DNA of 64,000 nt from Incurvaria masculella (GCA_946894095.1 OX335642.1:21959021-22023020); one strand, 5' to 3'. Counted from the first letter of the stretch, positions 10,342-22,502 are shown. The notes: a model not told the origin generated them from the sequence alone. Made by a program: numbers and translations.

Positions 10342-10690
10342 GGACAAGTTCTGTCATGGTATTAGCCCAACACACCACATGGGAACTAGGTGCCATGCCA
10401 GATCCTTCCTTATATTGCACGGCTACATTGAACTGGATGGAAAACACGGACAATTTTCATTGCCGCTTCGACCATCGTTCATCCAATGCGATGATACCAA
10501 CCCGGGCGGGATAAACCCTACCACCTAGTAAGTAAGGAAGGGGACCTACAGCTTAACGTGGAATCCGAACCACGGCCAGCCTCTCTCAACGGTCGAATGG
10601 TCACCCATCCAAGACCAGACCGGACCCAGCGTTGCTTAACTTCGGAGAGCGATCGCCGAAGTGTCGCGCCACTGGGCCTCCGAGGCTGAA
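10342..10690 (-). mobile_element. Family A element with a 5S rRNA-like head (best copy)
   Basis: On the minus strand the element opens with ggcccagtggcgcg (10669-10681, A-box-like). It continues with ccgaagttaagcaac (10631-10645) and ttggatgggtgacc (10599-10612), two stretches that match the internal promoter region of animal 5S rRNA at the right spacing. The shared family A tail then runs to catccatgtccagtaacat and an A-run (10312-10322). The tail is well preserved, which suggests that this copy is fairly young. Confidence 0.85.
10599..10646 (-). ncRNA. 5S rRNA-like core (boxes A/IE/C region) inside a SINE
   Basis: About 48 bases resemble nucleotides roughly 45-95 of 5S rRNA, the part that holds the internal Pol III control region. 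It is not a complete 5S gene: the outer stem-forming ends are missing. It most likely serves, or once served, as the Pol III promoter of the element. Confidence 0.75.
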
Positions 10691-11000
10691 ATTTAGCTTA
10701 AATTCTAGCTACTAACACTAATTTCTAAACACTAGCTTAAATTCCTTTAAAGTTGCCAGAGCCCACCCAGATATCTAAGTGCCTGTCCCGAAACATTATT
10801 CGTCAGGATAATCAGGATGTGAATTCGCTATCCGCAGGACCTCGCAGGTCGTGATGCATCGCGATTAGCTATTTAAACAGATATTCGGTAATTGGGCTGC
10901 GGAAGCTCGGTGAAGCGGCAACTCTACAATAGTTCGAACTTAACTTAATCGAAAGTGCGCAAATTATCATCATAGTCTTTTTAAGAGCGAAACATTATGA

Positions 11001-11446
11001 ATGGGAACTAGGTGCCATACCAGGGCATTTCTTATGTTGATCGGCTACATTGAACTCACTGAAGATGGATGAAGAAGAAGTCTCCGCCGTATGGTCAAAG
11101 TTACCATATAATTGTATACACACACACAGTCAAAACATCGCCACCGCGAATGTGCTACATACAATGCGTTCGTCAAGTCAGTTCCCACCCACACGGACCA
11201 TCCAATACGTTGCCACTATGTTTTGCATGTGAATTTAAGTTGGATTGGTAGTTTTTTAAAATTGGAGACAGCGGGATTTGCAGCGGGTCACATAGTAGGC
11301 GCGCTAGATGGCATATCTCTTTCCTTTTTATCTATGATTGGACTGGATATAAAACAAAAGTAATTTGAATTCCCTCTTCGACCTTTGTTCATTTAGTGCA
11401 ATTATATGAATTAGGGCGGGATTAACTGTACCACCTAGTAACTATA
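11001..11446 (-). mobile_element. Family A fragments split by a 310-bp insert
   Basis: Family A tail sequence occurs at 11001-11066 (gggaactaggtgccat, cggctacattgaactc) and again at 11377-11446 (ttcgacctttgttcat, ccacctagtaacta), in the same orientation. The sequence between them, 11067-11376, is foreign to the family. Part of it (11287-11350, cgcgctagatggcatatctc) recurs at 61283-61345. Confidence 0.65.
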
Positions 11447-11449
11447 AGT

Positions 11450-13680
11450 AGTTATAAGCATGGAGGTGAAGAATGTATGGAGAAATAACTTCTATGCAAC
11501 GTACAAAAAATGACGCCACGCGAATTACAACATTTTATCGCCGTACACATTTGTAACGTAATGATGATAACGGAGAATAATCTAAATTTTAGTCTACCAA
11601 ATGGGTAGGTAAACTTCTTGATATAAGACCTATTTTACAATAAACTAGATGGTTGTTACGTCATTCTTCATTCCTAGTGATGTATTCACTGAGAGCCGGA
11701 TCCGGCTGTCACGCTTCCCGCGTACTATTGTGGTGTCGACATTTTTTTTGTTCCATCCGTTCTCCTGAAATTTCTTCAATTTCTTCACCTCCATGGTTAT
11801 AAGTAGTCATCTGGACCATGAAAGGTAAATCCCTTGTCGCCTCTTGCGACATTCACGGAAACACATACACGATACATTTTTGAAATTATGTTTGAGGACT
11901 ATTATATTAAATGAGTAAGGCAGAACCCGTACCCCCTGGCGCTTAGTAGATAAATTACTTTCAGATTTTTTTTTTTTCTCAAAAGCCTGATTTCAACCAC
12001 ATAAGGGTGCTCTAACAGGGCAGCATCCATGTCAGTACCTGTAAAAACGATTAATTTACATAAAATATTCATGACTTAGATATTCCAGCCCAAAGGTGAG
12101 TTCGCAGATGTCAAGCACATTTTAGTTCCATGGTTTAAACGGACTAGTAAATAAAGTCGCCCTACGATACGAAAGCGGCGGACGTTAGGACGGTACCGTC
12201 CGTTTATCGACGCCACTGCGGACGTTACCGACAGATGTCGCTCGAGTGCCCGGATAAGTAACGACCATTGTCCATTACGCACGTGGCGCTTTGGATTCAT
12301 TAAGGATACGCCCTAATACTTACCCAATAGCGGCTTAGGTCTGCGAATAATTAGGCATTTCGTGAGAAAGGCTATACTGAGACGTACATCCTAAAATTAT
12401 TCTTGAAGTCCATACAAACAACAAGTAAAACATACATACATAAATACAACGAATTAGGGACAAAATCAAATGGAAATATTTTACCTAAGCATTAAGATTA
12501 TCACAGATTTCTCATGAATTGTCGAAACATATTCCTGGTTTCCGTAGTGCAAAGCTCAATTCTTAAATAGCTAAAGTTGAAACCGTGTTAATTCGATGCT
12601 TCATATTGTATTCATTTAAATCTAATTTAACCACTACAAACTTAAAAATACACTTTAACATCTTGAGTTGATATACTTTAGTTTGCAATGGGTTCCATCT
12701 AGAAAATTCGGAATAAAAATCTGCGTTTTCTATTAATTAATTCAAATATTTAAATTAAAAGCGCAATGCACTGGACATCCAATATACTGGATTATATTTA
12801 ATTTAAATAAATGCATTCCAATGTTTTTAAGAAATGCCTAATGACTTATAATTAAGTCTGCAATGTAACATTAAGTAAGGAGTATAATAGAAAGTATTTT
12901 GAATAAAGTTCCATGCCCATGAAGGTTCGCTACACATTCCATCAACATTTCTTTTTAAACTCGATAAAACGAAAAAGCGTCAGGAAAAAGAGAGATAAAC
13001 ACGTACATATAATTGTACGTAGAGTTAGCCTGCGAGCGAATGAGATACATTGCAATGGCGCCATTTGCCCCGGCAATGTACTACCGCAGCGCAAGTCGCG
13101 CCTGCGCAGAGAGCGGCACCCCTTCCCTAAGTCGCCGAGGCGAGCGCACCGCTGCCGCCTCTCGCTGCCTCTAAGCCCACCGGACCGTCTAACACCGGAA
13201 CCGCCACCGAAATGCTTATCTCGGTCTATTATTTCTGAAGGCCTTTTTTAGTTAATGCTTACTTCAAATATATCTGTAACCTATAGTTAAGAGCAATAGC
13301 TGAAACATAAAAATACTAACTGTATATTACAAAAAATGGTTCGTATTAAGATCGGTCCCTGGATTAAGAATTTTCTTTCACAACAAACAATAGAATGTGG
13401 CGCAATAATGTTGGATAAATCAAAAGTCATGTCCTAGTGTTCTCTTGCTCCACGATTTTCGCATTGCGACTGTCGTACAGTCACTCGAAAATGTGCCGCT
13501 CGAGTGTCGATGGCGCGATAAAACACAATTTTATCATTTTCGATAACAGCTTATTAATGAGTGGGGGGAAGCGGTGGGGCACGAGGCAGGAGGATGATTG
13601 GTAACTTTGCCTGTTAATTAGCGGGGTTTGTGAATTCAATATGCGTTGTTATGTTTCGATTTGGCTGAGAGAAAGCTTTT
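11450..13680. other. No gene recognised; possible promoter near 13060-13220
   Basis: Mostly AT-rich. The stretch at 13050-13215 is clearly GC- and CpG-rich and includes the palindrome aatggcgccatt at 13054-13065 and many gcg/cgc steps. It lies in an open frame of 112 codons (12913-13251) whose composition does not suggest a protein. A similar but weaker patch is at 12160-12290. These may be promoters or 5' UTR exons. Confidence 0.35.
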
Positions 13681-13757
13681 TAATTGTTTATTGTTTATCC
13701 ATCATCCATAGACAGTACACTGCACTCGGATTTGTCATATTTTATCATTAGCTCGTC
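13679..13757 (+). repeat. Two-copy repeat, copy 1
   Basis: About 75 bases around catagacagtacactgcac and ggatttgtcatattttatca are repeated in reverse orientation at 39943-40018 with few differences. The class is unknown; it may be the 3' tail of a retroelement. Confidence 0.6.
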
Positions 13758-14042
13758 CGGCAATCCCAGCGAAGAAGAACTGGCAAAAAAACTCCGTCTA
13801 CGTCCGTCTTTTTATTCAATGTCCACTTAGTATTTTCACAAAAGTATTTAGAGTCACAGGTAAAAACACTAAATTTATATTAATTGACGAGAATCAACAA
13901 TTCATGTCATATGCACCAGTTCAAGAAAAATATCAGATAAGAATAAGAAATATCAGTAACATGTTGCCGCGATCTAACATGTTGCCAATTGGAGCAAGCC
14001 AGTCCCCGCAAACAGCACCTGTTCACGAGCATCACGCCGGGC

Positions 14043-14140
14043 ACACCCATTTTCAACCATATTTTAGGGAAAGAGGAGACTCGAACCTAGCGTAACCGCA
14101 AGCAAGGACCTTAAAGCGATGCATTACTCGAGTGGCAACA
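14043..14140 (-). repeat. tRNA-like sequence, probably a SINE head fragment
   Basis: On the minus strand ggttacgctaggttcgagtctc resembles a T-arm with a good B box, preceded by tgccactcgagtaatgca as a weak A box, in the manner of a Ser/Leu-type tRNA. No complete cloverleaf can be drawn, so it is probably a derivative and not a gene. Confidence 0.4.
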
Positions 14141-15879
14141 TGAAAAAGTTGTGAAAATTTTGTACGATTTAAGCACTTCAAATATTTTATTTTAATTAAT
14201 CCAATTACTTATGTCCGAATGATCTTGCATAATTCACAGCTTGTCAAGTCTTGAAAATAAAGTTTAAAAATGTAAACTGGTTTGATGAAGTTGTGTCCGT
14301 AGATATAGCGTTGGTAGTTTTGGACTATTATCGGTTAGGTTCCTCACGAATATTCGGAACCGTTCACTTCGCGTGCCCGCTTTTAACTTTTTTTTTGTGG
14401 AAAAATTCAACCTGTATATTAAATTCGCTATTTTATTTTAAAACAATTAAAGGGTACAAGTCTCGATTTTTCCATCTATCGTATTTAGATTAGTCTAATT
14501 ACTGTCCCAATCAGTTTATCCGTTTTGTAGTACGTCCAAACAGTCACATACAATAACTTGATTGATGATTTCAAAATCGAATAAAAATGAAATAGTTTTA
14601 TAACCTACCATCTTACATATGTTTTTTAAAGTCCTAAGAAATGGGACCGATAAGTTCGGAGCATCACCGCATTATGAAATTAGAAGACGGAAATATTTAA
14701 TGAGTTCATGGGCAAAGATATCTAGGACTAGCCCGTTAGCTACTCGTATATTCTCCATACAAACGTAGTTTTCTAATCGATTGAAAACGACTTAACCAAT
14801 TGTCTTGATATTTGGTATCAAATACCAGTCAATAAATGGCAGTGTATGCAAGCGTTTGTTTTTTTAATTAAATACCGACTCCTATTACAGCAAAGAGAAA
14901 AATATTTGAACACATTTTCTATAAGATTTTTGAAAATACAGACACTGCTATTAATGGTTGCCTGATATTACATAGGTGATCCAGATAAAGTAATTTTGAA
15001 TGGTGGTAAACTATGCTTGTACAGGGAGCGTTATTTTTTATGTTTACGGGCCCAGCTCAAGGCGGAAACAAGAGTCAGGAAGTTGCCATAGTAAGTCAGA
15101 GTCAGATTATTTTATCGAAACCCGTTTTGTGGATGGAAACTATATGTATTATTACTTTTCGTGCTGTAGAAACATGAAATAAATATGAAAAAAAAAACAA
15201 AAAGCTACATTTGCAAAGAATGTAGTTTCATATCAGAACTATAAGCGCTTCCCAAGCTTAATTTTAAAGAACATGCCTTTCCTGGTCTAGATTGTTTTAT
15301 ACCTTTTTGGAATAATTGCAAAAACATATTTAACACTAATTTGTAGTTTTAATATCTCTGACATATATTTTTAACAGATAGTTGAATAACTCAACAATAT
15401 AAGTTTACATCGACGGGGTTTAAAGATTTGCGTCCTGATTCCCCCTTAAAGAGTAGAGTGTCGCCTGAAGGCACGCCGCACAAGCTTGATCGTTTGAAAC
15501 AAAGTCAGAACTTCACAAGAAAATGCGCTGAGTGGTGGTCCATGTTATCGTCCGCCATGCCAACTCCGCACGTAGGCGCCCGCGCCGGCGCGATGGTGTC
15601 GATATCTGGCCATAAAGTGTTCTGTTTGATCAGCTAATGCTGAGGAGTCGTAAAGAGTGTCGATAAAATCGATTAACGATAAGCACGTGCCAGGGGATCG
15701 CCACGATTGATAGAGATTAGAAAAGTTGATTAGTAATTTGAGCAAAATATACTTATTCGTGCTGAGCAACGTAAGAAATAACATAACTAGACAAATATAT
15801 TTGTATGTATTGCCATAAATAGGCAAATGAAAAGATAGAATAACATTCGGTGTCCATACCAGTTCATAAACGACGTCGA
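14141..15879. other. No gene recognised
   Basis: AT-rich DNA. A less AT-rich patch at 15450-15700 (gccatgccaactccgcac, ggcgcccgcgccggcgc) may be regulatory. No reading frame with convincing protein features was found. Confidence 0.4.
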
Positions 15880-16010
15880 TCCATACTAATATTATAAAAG
15901 CGAAAGTAACTCTGTCTGTCTGTTAAGTTTTCAAGCCTAAACCGCTAAACCAATTTTGATGAAATTTAGTATAAAGTGAGTATGGACCTTGAGAAAGCAC
16001 ATAAGCTACG
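15880..16010 (+). repeat. Widespread insect repeat (ccatactaatattataaa type)
   Basis: The string catactaatattataaaag, followed by gcgaaagtaactctgtctg and then caattttgatgaaattt, is a repeat I know from many insect genomes, often as the end of retroelements. A reverse copy lies at 29275-29354. Confidence 0.7.
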
Positions 16011-17360
16011 TATTGTGGCCATTTTTAATGTGTTTTAGCTCGAGGTTATTGCATACCCAGTTTGGAATCGGTTGATGAAAACGATATCAACTCTACAGTT
16101 AGGTTAACGTTACATAGTCACGTTATTAAACATACAATGACAAAATTTTAATATTTATATTAAGTTTTGCAACTCTAGAGTTTTATTTATACATCTAGGT
16201 TTTACTGTTTTCAATGTCCCATTTATTTGGCATTGAAATTATTATAAGTTTAATTTTATTTACAAACCAATTAATTTCTTTTTCAATAAAAAGTAGAAAC
16301 TTTTAATTCGAGGTAAACTCGGTAAATATTACTCAGCAATCGAATGGCATGGCCCTCAGAAAAGATTGTTCCATCATTTAAATAATATTTTCCAGCAATG
16401 TTTCAAGCGTGTTGTTTTGGTAAATGTGTTTGTGTGAGAACCAAACTCATTCTTAACTTAAAGACGTCGACCTTTACGGGGTGCTCAATCATACAATCGA
16501 GCAATTCATTACAAACTATTATCACCTTATCCACCTAACATACGCATCCCACACGATCGTGTTTTGCTAGTGAGTTGGCAGAATAGCTTAATCGCGATAA
16601 CGACTTTGTACTAGCGACGAGCCAGCAGCGGCCGCGGTACCATACTGCGACGCCTAATTCTATGCAAAGTTTATCGACGTTGCGTGCCATCCCTAGCGAC
16701 GGTAATGAGCCGAGAGCTTGCTTAGTAAGGGTGGAATCATTTTAATTCGATTCATTAATTTTGAAAGGCATTTGATAGATAATTCTCATCAAAGTAGCGC
16801 CGTTGAGGCTTTTGAGATTGTGTTAATGCAAATATGTGAAACTATAGGTGTATGACTGGTTTGAGGATAGCACATAAGACACATAATGATGTACAGATAC
16901 GCTATGGAAATTCGTTATTTTAGGAAATTCTGTTTTGTTAGTTTAACAAAGAAGATGTGCAATAGTTGAGTATACTGAAAGAAGGTGCAGTTGTAAGTTT
17001 TGAGAAGGGCATGATCAGTTGGTTTGGTTATGTTATTTCGATTCCACACTATTCGAGAGACAAAATGCCTTAAATATTTGTTTTGTTGTTACCGAACTCT
17101 GTACGGTTATGGGAACACTCTTTGAAATAATGCGCGTTTTTAAGGCATTTCTGATCTTTCTCTTCAAATAAGTAATGCCATCGCGAGTCAAACGCAGCCA
17201 AATATAGCTGATAAAGATAGAAATATATTTTGTTGGGTTGTGGTAGTTTTGGTTTTGAAAGAAAGATTCATAGATTTAAAAACAATTAAGAAGCAGTCAA
17301 TTGAATTTTTTGCGATTTTACGACGTTGGGTAGGAAAACAAGATATTTAAAAACAAACAT
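16011..17360. other. No gene recognised
   Basis: AT-rich DNA with one mixed-composition patch at 16560-16710 (ccagcagcggccgcggtacc). No protein, RNA gene or repeat was identified. Confidence 0.4.
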
Positions 17361-17362
17361 TT

Positions 17363-17600
17363 AACAAAAAAAAAACCGACTCAAAAAATAACAATAATTG
17401 TAACTACAAAAATATCATTTTATTTTTAGTGCATTTTAATTTTTTTTGGACTACTTTTCTTTGAAGTTGGTTTTTTGTTATTTTTTTTTAATTTTTAGTG
17501 AATCAGAAGTAGACCAACGAATTTGTACACGTCCTTAACACTAAAAGAAAACATCGAAATCGGTTGGTGTGATATTGAGTTATTAGTCCATTTGTCGCGC
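17363..17600. repeat. AT-rich repeat with inverted 'accgactc' / 'gaagttggtttt' ends
   Basis: The segment opens aaaaaaaaaccgactcaaa and holds a roughly inverted gaagttggttttttgtt near 17463-17479. Paired AAACCGAC ends of this sort are common in lepidopteran intergenic repeats. The 3' boundary is unclear. Confidence 0.45.
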
Positions 17601-17894
17601 ATATACTTAATGCAAACTTAAGACTTATATGATTTTCTCATGGATGCTATTATCAGAACTAAACCAAGGCCGAAGGTTACCGGCTCAGCTTAGGGGCTAA
17701 ACTGACGTAAAATGGGAGGGAATTCGATCGATTGTGCACCTTATAACACGTGTATATGTAAGAACTCCAACAACAGTAATAGGAGAACAATTAGGGTGAA
17801 AATGCTTGTGACCGACAGACATCTGAACCAGACTGTAAGGATGCAGCCGCTACGTCCGTACGCAGCAACCGACTATGACGACGAGAGTCGAATG

Positions 17895-18172
17895 GCTCGT
17901 GTTTTGGATTCCACGTAAAACTGTAAATCCCCTTCCTTATTAGGTGGCAAGGTTAATTCCGCTCGGGTGGTATTATCGCATTGAAGAAACGATGGACGAG
18001 GCGGCAAAGAGAATTGTCCATGCTTTCGATGCATTTCAAAGTAGCCGTATAATAAAGAAGGGTTCTAGCATGGCTCCTAGTGGCCACATGTGGTCTGTTA
18101 AGCTTATACCATGAGAGTGTGTGTGGTGTTAGCCATCCATGCCCAGTTAAATAAAATAAAAAAAATACTGTG
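17895..18172 (+). mobile_element. Family A tail, head missing
   Basis: It begins near gttttggattccacgtaaaac and follows the shared tail (ttattaggtggcaagg, gcattgaagaaacgatgg, tggtgttagccatccatg) to a terminal A-rich run at about 18155-18172. Confidence 0.8.
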
Positions 18173-18771
18173 GGTCATTTAACGTATTCAATACACATAT
18201 TATCATAGATTCGATAGGAAGGTATAGACAGCTAATGCCAGATAACGTACGAATTTCGCCGTAAACTGATTATTTTCGCTGATACTTTGACATTTTTAAT
18301 CAGCGCTATCTCACGTCACTGCCAGAACTAGTAATACCGTCCTCAAATTAAGATTGATTCAAAATATCTCGCAGGTAGCCGTGATGAAAGCGTTATATTT
18401 TAACTATAGATTAAGTAATGTAATCAAAAATATTATTGATATGTGAATTACAACTCCACCTGTGGACTTTTCTTGTCCCTATTCAAAACTTCCCTCTCTG
18501 ATAAATCGGCGAACTTTAATCGATGCGATTGTATTGCGTAACATATGTACTAGTTTAATAATTGCCCCAACCTTCTTTAACTAATTAACTTTAATTTACC
18601 TAGTAATATGATCCCCCCTACTCTATTCCCCATAAAAAGTACTACATCCAAAGCATGTGACCGAGCACCGATTCGTAGACTGTACGACACATATGTACAA
18701 TAATAAAATGTAAAAAAAAGCCACGACTTGTCAGAATGTAAGTATTGGATCATCTGTGTTGTCATATGTTA

Positions 18772-19322
18772 TTAAGGTGGCCCAACCCGCTCATTTCCCC
18801 ATACAAAAGGGGAAAGAAGATCACGCCTATATTTCTTGTCAGAGATCCAAAATTTTGCTCAATATAGCTTAATTTGATTGAACTAGATGTCTGATGACTA
18901 TTGGCATTGTAAAATTGTGTTTGGTTTCCAAGTTATAACGTCCGAAAGTTCGGATTTTTCGCGCGTTTTATACAATTACTTTGGAGGTGGATTACGCAAT
19001 GATAAAGTAAGAACATCTTAAAAAAGATTAGTCATCAGACATAGCTTGTTTAATCAAGATTTATAATCTATTTGGTTTTTGTTAGATTTTTGACTACAGC
19101 GGTCGTGGTTTACTTTTAGCTATAAGTCGTTTTGAAATTAAAATTTTCGTAAATCTTACCAAATCATACACTATGCACATTGTCTTTTTTATGGACAGGT
19201 TGCATCTTCCTCATAACGGAGGCTGTCTTATTCTTAGAAACAGAGAAGGTCCCAGAGCGCAACAGCACGGTTTTGTACCGTGCCCGCAAATGAGTTGAGG
19301 CCGCCGGGTTGGGCCACCTTAA
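18772..19322. mobile_element. TTAA-flanked foldback MITE, 551 bp
   Basis: The first 18 bases (ttaaggtggcccaacccg) and the last 18 are perfect inverted copies. An internal pair, 18873-18900 and 19027-19055 (tgtctgatgacta and its reverse complement), shows that the element is partly palindromic. TTAA at both junctions fits a piggyBac-type target site, so this is probably a non-autonomous piggyBac-like element, though the inner termini do not match a specific piggyBac that I know. Confidence 0.8.
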
Positions 19323-20188
19323 ATCTGTGTGCAAATATTATTAGTACCAGCAGAAGCGGTTTTCATAAATATGCTGATTTACTTTCTGTGTCCTTTTTGT
19401 AACTTTTTGTATTTTTTTTAAACACTAATGTGTCTTAATTTGTCTATTGTGTCTATTATTATTTATGCCTTTTTAGTGAAAATTCATAGCAAAGGTTTGT
19501 ATTAGTAGGGAGTTTTATGTATCTGTGATTTCTCCAATAAACAAAAAAATACTAGCATGACGTTACCAATATATCTCTTCCTCTTTAATCTTTTATGAAA
19601 TTGTACATAGAACTTTGCGATAACGAAACTTAAGCCTTAATTATTTTCAGTAAAAAGCTCTTGACCAAGTTTATATTAAACTTGTCAACTTTCTGTTGAC
19701 AGCCGCTTAACAATTGTGTTGATTCTTTACAACATGAAAGTTACAAAGCTTCAAAGCGTAAACTTACGATTAAACTTAGTAGTAGGCCGCTCGAAAGGAT
19801 TTTGGATGCCTAAGGAGCTCCAAATTTCAGTGGAACGGAGAATTTGAAACTCTTCAGTTTCCAATAGAAATAATAAAGTGTGAGATGTGGCACCACTTCG
19901 CTCCCCGTGCCTGAAACTGAAACGCCCCTACTTCAGGCGAGGAGAGAACAAAAGCGACGCTGAAAAACCGGAGAACGTCTGATAATCTCGCCAGGGAACG
20001 CTTGTCGACTACGTGAGTCCTACCATGGTGCGAAACTAATCTTGGAATTCATATTTTAATTTAATTGGTACCTAAATACAAGATGATTTTCTTATGATAC
20101 CGGCTACCTTCGTTTTGATTTGATGTAAGACTTTCGACACAGACGAGATATTCTGCATGATTATTTCAATATCCTCATACTTGTCTAT
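19323..20188. other. No gene recognised
   Basis: AT-rich DNA; no motif supported. Confidence 0.4.
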
Positions 20189-20302
20189 AGCGGCTCGTGG
20201 CTCAAGGGTGGGTGGGCTGGCCTTTCATCCCAGAGATCCTGGCATGACATCTAATTCCTTCGAGAATGTCTGTGTTAGGCTAATACCATCATGGTCATGA
20301 CC
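20189..20302 (+). mobile_element. Family A element with an internal deletion
   Basis: A tRNA-like head (cggctcgtggctcaaggg) passes, after only about 40 bases, into the distal tail (atcctggcatgacatctaat, ggctaataccatcatgg). The middle 250 bp or so is missing. Confidence 0.7.
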
Positions 20303-21061
20303 TTTTTCATTTTGAAGTTTCAAAATAAGATGTAGTTATTTCTAAAAATTATAAAATTAAATTTCACCTTCACCGATTGTAATCTGAAACTAACGGAACT
20401 TAAATATGGTTTGATGTAAAAAAAGGTTTAATGATGTTAGAACCCCTTTAATCATTTTATGGAGACATGTGTTCTTCAGATTTTATGAGTAATTCAATTA
20501 GTCGATGCATCGAAGTCATCTATAAAACAAGTGAACTTGCTTAATTTATGACAAAGTGTCGAGCACACGTGTTAATCCCACTCGTGCATCGGGCGAGCGA
20601 GACACAACATTGAACACGGGAGAGGTGTGAGCGGGAGGGACAAACGTCACACCCGGTCAGATTTTACAGTCGGATTTCCCTCAATTTAGAGCTTCCCGGG
20701 TCGGCATGCAGTCGATGCGGGAAACTGTTTTCCTTCGAGTGCACCTCACTGTTGGATTATTCGGGTATAAAATACTAGTTTAGAATAAAAGGGTGCTTTT
20801 TATACAGCGCAGTCGACAATCAGGGTTATAAAGCATTCGTTCGAATTCGACGCCTGTTTTGTGATGGTTTAGGGGTGGAACAGCCTTTTCAAGTTGCTAG
20901 CTGTAATAAAGATGTTTGGCAACGGAGCATTTTGGTTTTGCCTGAGAAAACATTGCCCTTTCTTCCAAATTACATGCGAAAAGAATTTGTAAGTTAAGGT
21001 AAAATAAATACAAAAAAAAACGCTCACTCACGTTAATCCTCAGAGCTAACTACATTTTTGT
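20303..21061. other. No gene recognised; weak promoter-like patch
   Basis: Between 20570 and 20720 the sequence is GC-richer. A TATA-box-like tataaaata is at 20766-20774, followed about 40 bases on by gcgcagtcgac. No transcript can be inferred from this alone. Confidence 0.3.
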
Positions 21062-21253
21062 TTTTTTTATGTGACTGGACACGAGTGGCTAATATCACAC
21101 CCAGAGTAACCCAACACTCTGCATTTCCGAAGGACCTTCCCTTTATGAGCACGGCTAGACTTAACTGGATGGAAAACACAGACAGTTTTTCATTTCCGCT
21201 TGGACCTTTCATCCAATGGAATGGTACCAACCCGGGCTGACTTAATCCTACAT
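21062..21253 (-). mobile_element. Family A tail fragment
   Basis: On the minus strand, tail sequence from the cccgggttggtacc region to the terminal cacataaaa-like end; the terminal A-run appears as tttttgttttttttatgt on the plus strand. The head is absent. Confidence 0.8.
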
Positions 21254-21284
21254 TATGAGTACAATGAGTTACGCTATTTATATC

Positions 21285-21372
21285 TACACCAGCTGAGGTA
21301 CCCGGCTCCGCTCGGGTCAATGCCGATTTGGATTTTATGTCGGGCTGAATTATTTCCTGAATGAGAAGTAGT
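21285..21372 (+). repeat. ccggctccgctcgggt repeat, copy 1
   Basis: The string accagctgaggtacccggct plus ccgctcgggt, followed by gggctgaattattt, is matched in reverse at 39200-39252, and a shorter piece (gaagctccgctcgggtgaat) is at 58570-58590. The family is common in Lepidoptera in my knowledge; its class is not clear. Confidence 0.6.
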
Positions 21373-22094
21373 CCGAATGGCTGAGCCGAAATGGTGCGCA
21401 CAATCTTCTTAAACATCAAAGCTTCGAAACTCTCCATTCAAAACCTCGGTAAGATGTCAGAATGACATGACCGAGTGGAACCTACCCATGGTTGCACTAA
21501 CCATCAATACGATATTCTTTGCGGCTGATAAGTGAGTCCGAGAGATCTTTGCAAAGGATCATCCAATGGCCGCAAAATGGGTCGATGGCGACAAAACACC
21601 ACAAAGTAAATTGAATCACATTAAACGCCGACCCCGCCGGAGATGAAGCGTGAAGATAACCATTTCTGTATGGATAGCGACCTGAAAACTGGGGTTATTA
21701 TTCGTGGCGCGTGCGGTCCATTGATTTGTACGTAAGTAATTTAGCCCCCAGGATACTCGGCATTAGGCGCCTACTATTAATCTTCCTGGGCCGAGGAGTG
21801 AGCGGGACGGCAACATGCTGAACGGTAAAGCTAAGACGTGCTGGGAATATTGGTAGCTCACAGCCGGTCCTCTGTTGCTTTCTGAGAACTGGGTGACCTG
21901 GAATCTTATTAGCGATTTATTATGTTTTAAAATGGCATATTTATTTGGCTTACACGATTTCTTCAAATAGTTTTTTTTTGCATACATTTCTTCAAGACTC
22001 GGCATATATCGAAAAGGTATCAACATTTTGGAACCATTACGAGTAGACTGAATGTGTGAATGACGAAAACTTACCAATTAAAAATATGTTTTAT

Positions 22095-22502
22095 GCGACC
22101 TGAAATGGATGGCTAATACCACACAGCTACCGTAATGATATTAGCCCAATACACCACATTCCCAAAGGAATTAAGTGCCATGCTAGGACCTTCCCTTTAT
22201 GAGCACGGCTACATTGAACTGGATGGAAAACACGGACAATTTTTCATTGCCGCTTCCACCATCTTTTCATCCAATGCCACCCGGTACCAATCCGGGCGGG
22301 CTTAAACCCTACCATCTATTAGGGCAAGGGGACCTACAGTGTTACAGTAGGATTCTGAACCATGAAGCAGCTCGCATTCGTGACGAAATGCACTTGTCGA
22401 AATCAGAAAGAGAAAGATATGGTGCATGTCGGGGCGAGGAATTGAACCCAAACCTCTGGTACCTCTAGGTCAATCCCCGCGCCACTAGGCTACGAGCCGC
22501 TC
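22095..22502 (-). mobile_element. Family A element, full length, tRNA-like head
   Basis: On the minus strand it runs from gagcggctcgtagcctagtg (A box) through gaggtacc...gggttcaattcc (B box) and the complete shared tail to the terminal block near 22095. Together with the copies at 41525-41914 and 55299-55704 it defines the tRNA-headed form, about 400 bp. Confidence 0.9.

Noticed and set aside
10599..10646. A 5S rRNA gene
   Set aside because: Only the central promoter region is present; both ends of the 5S molecule are missing.
12913..13251. 112-codon frame as a coding gene
   Set aside because: No domain, no splice sites and biased by the CpG-rich patch; a promoter or UTR is more plausible.
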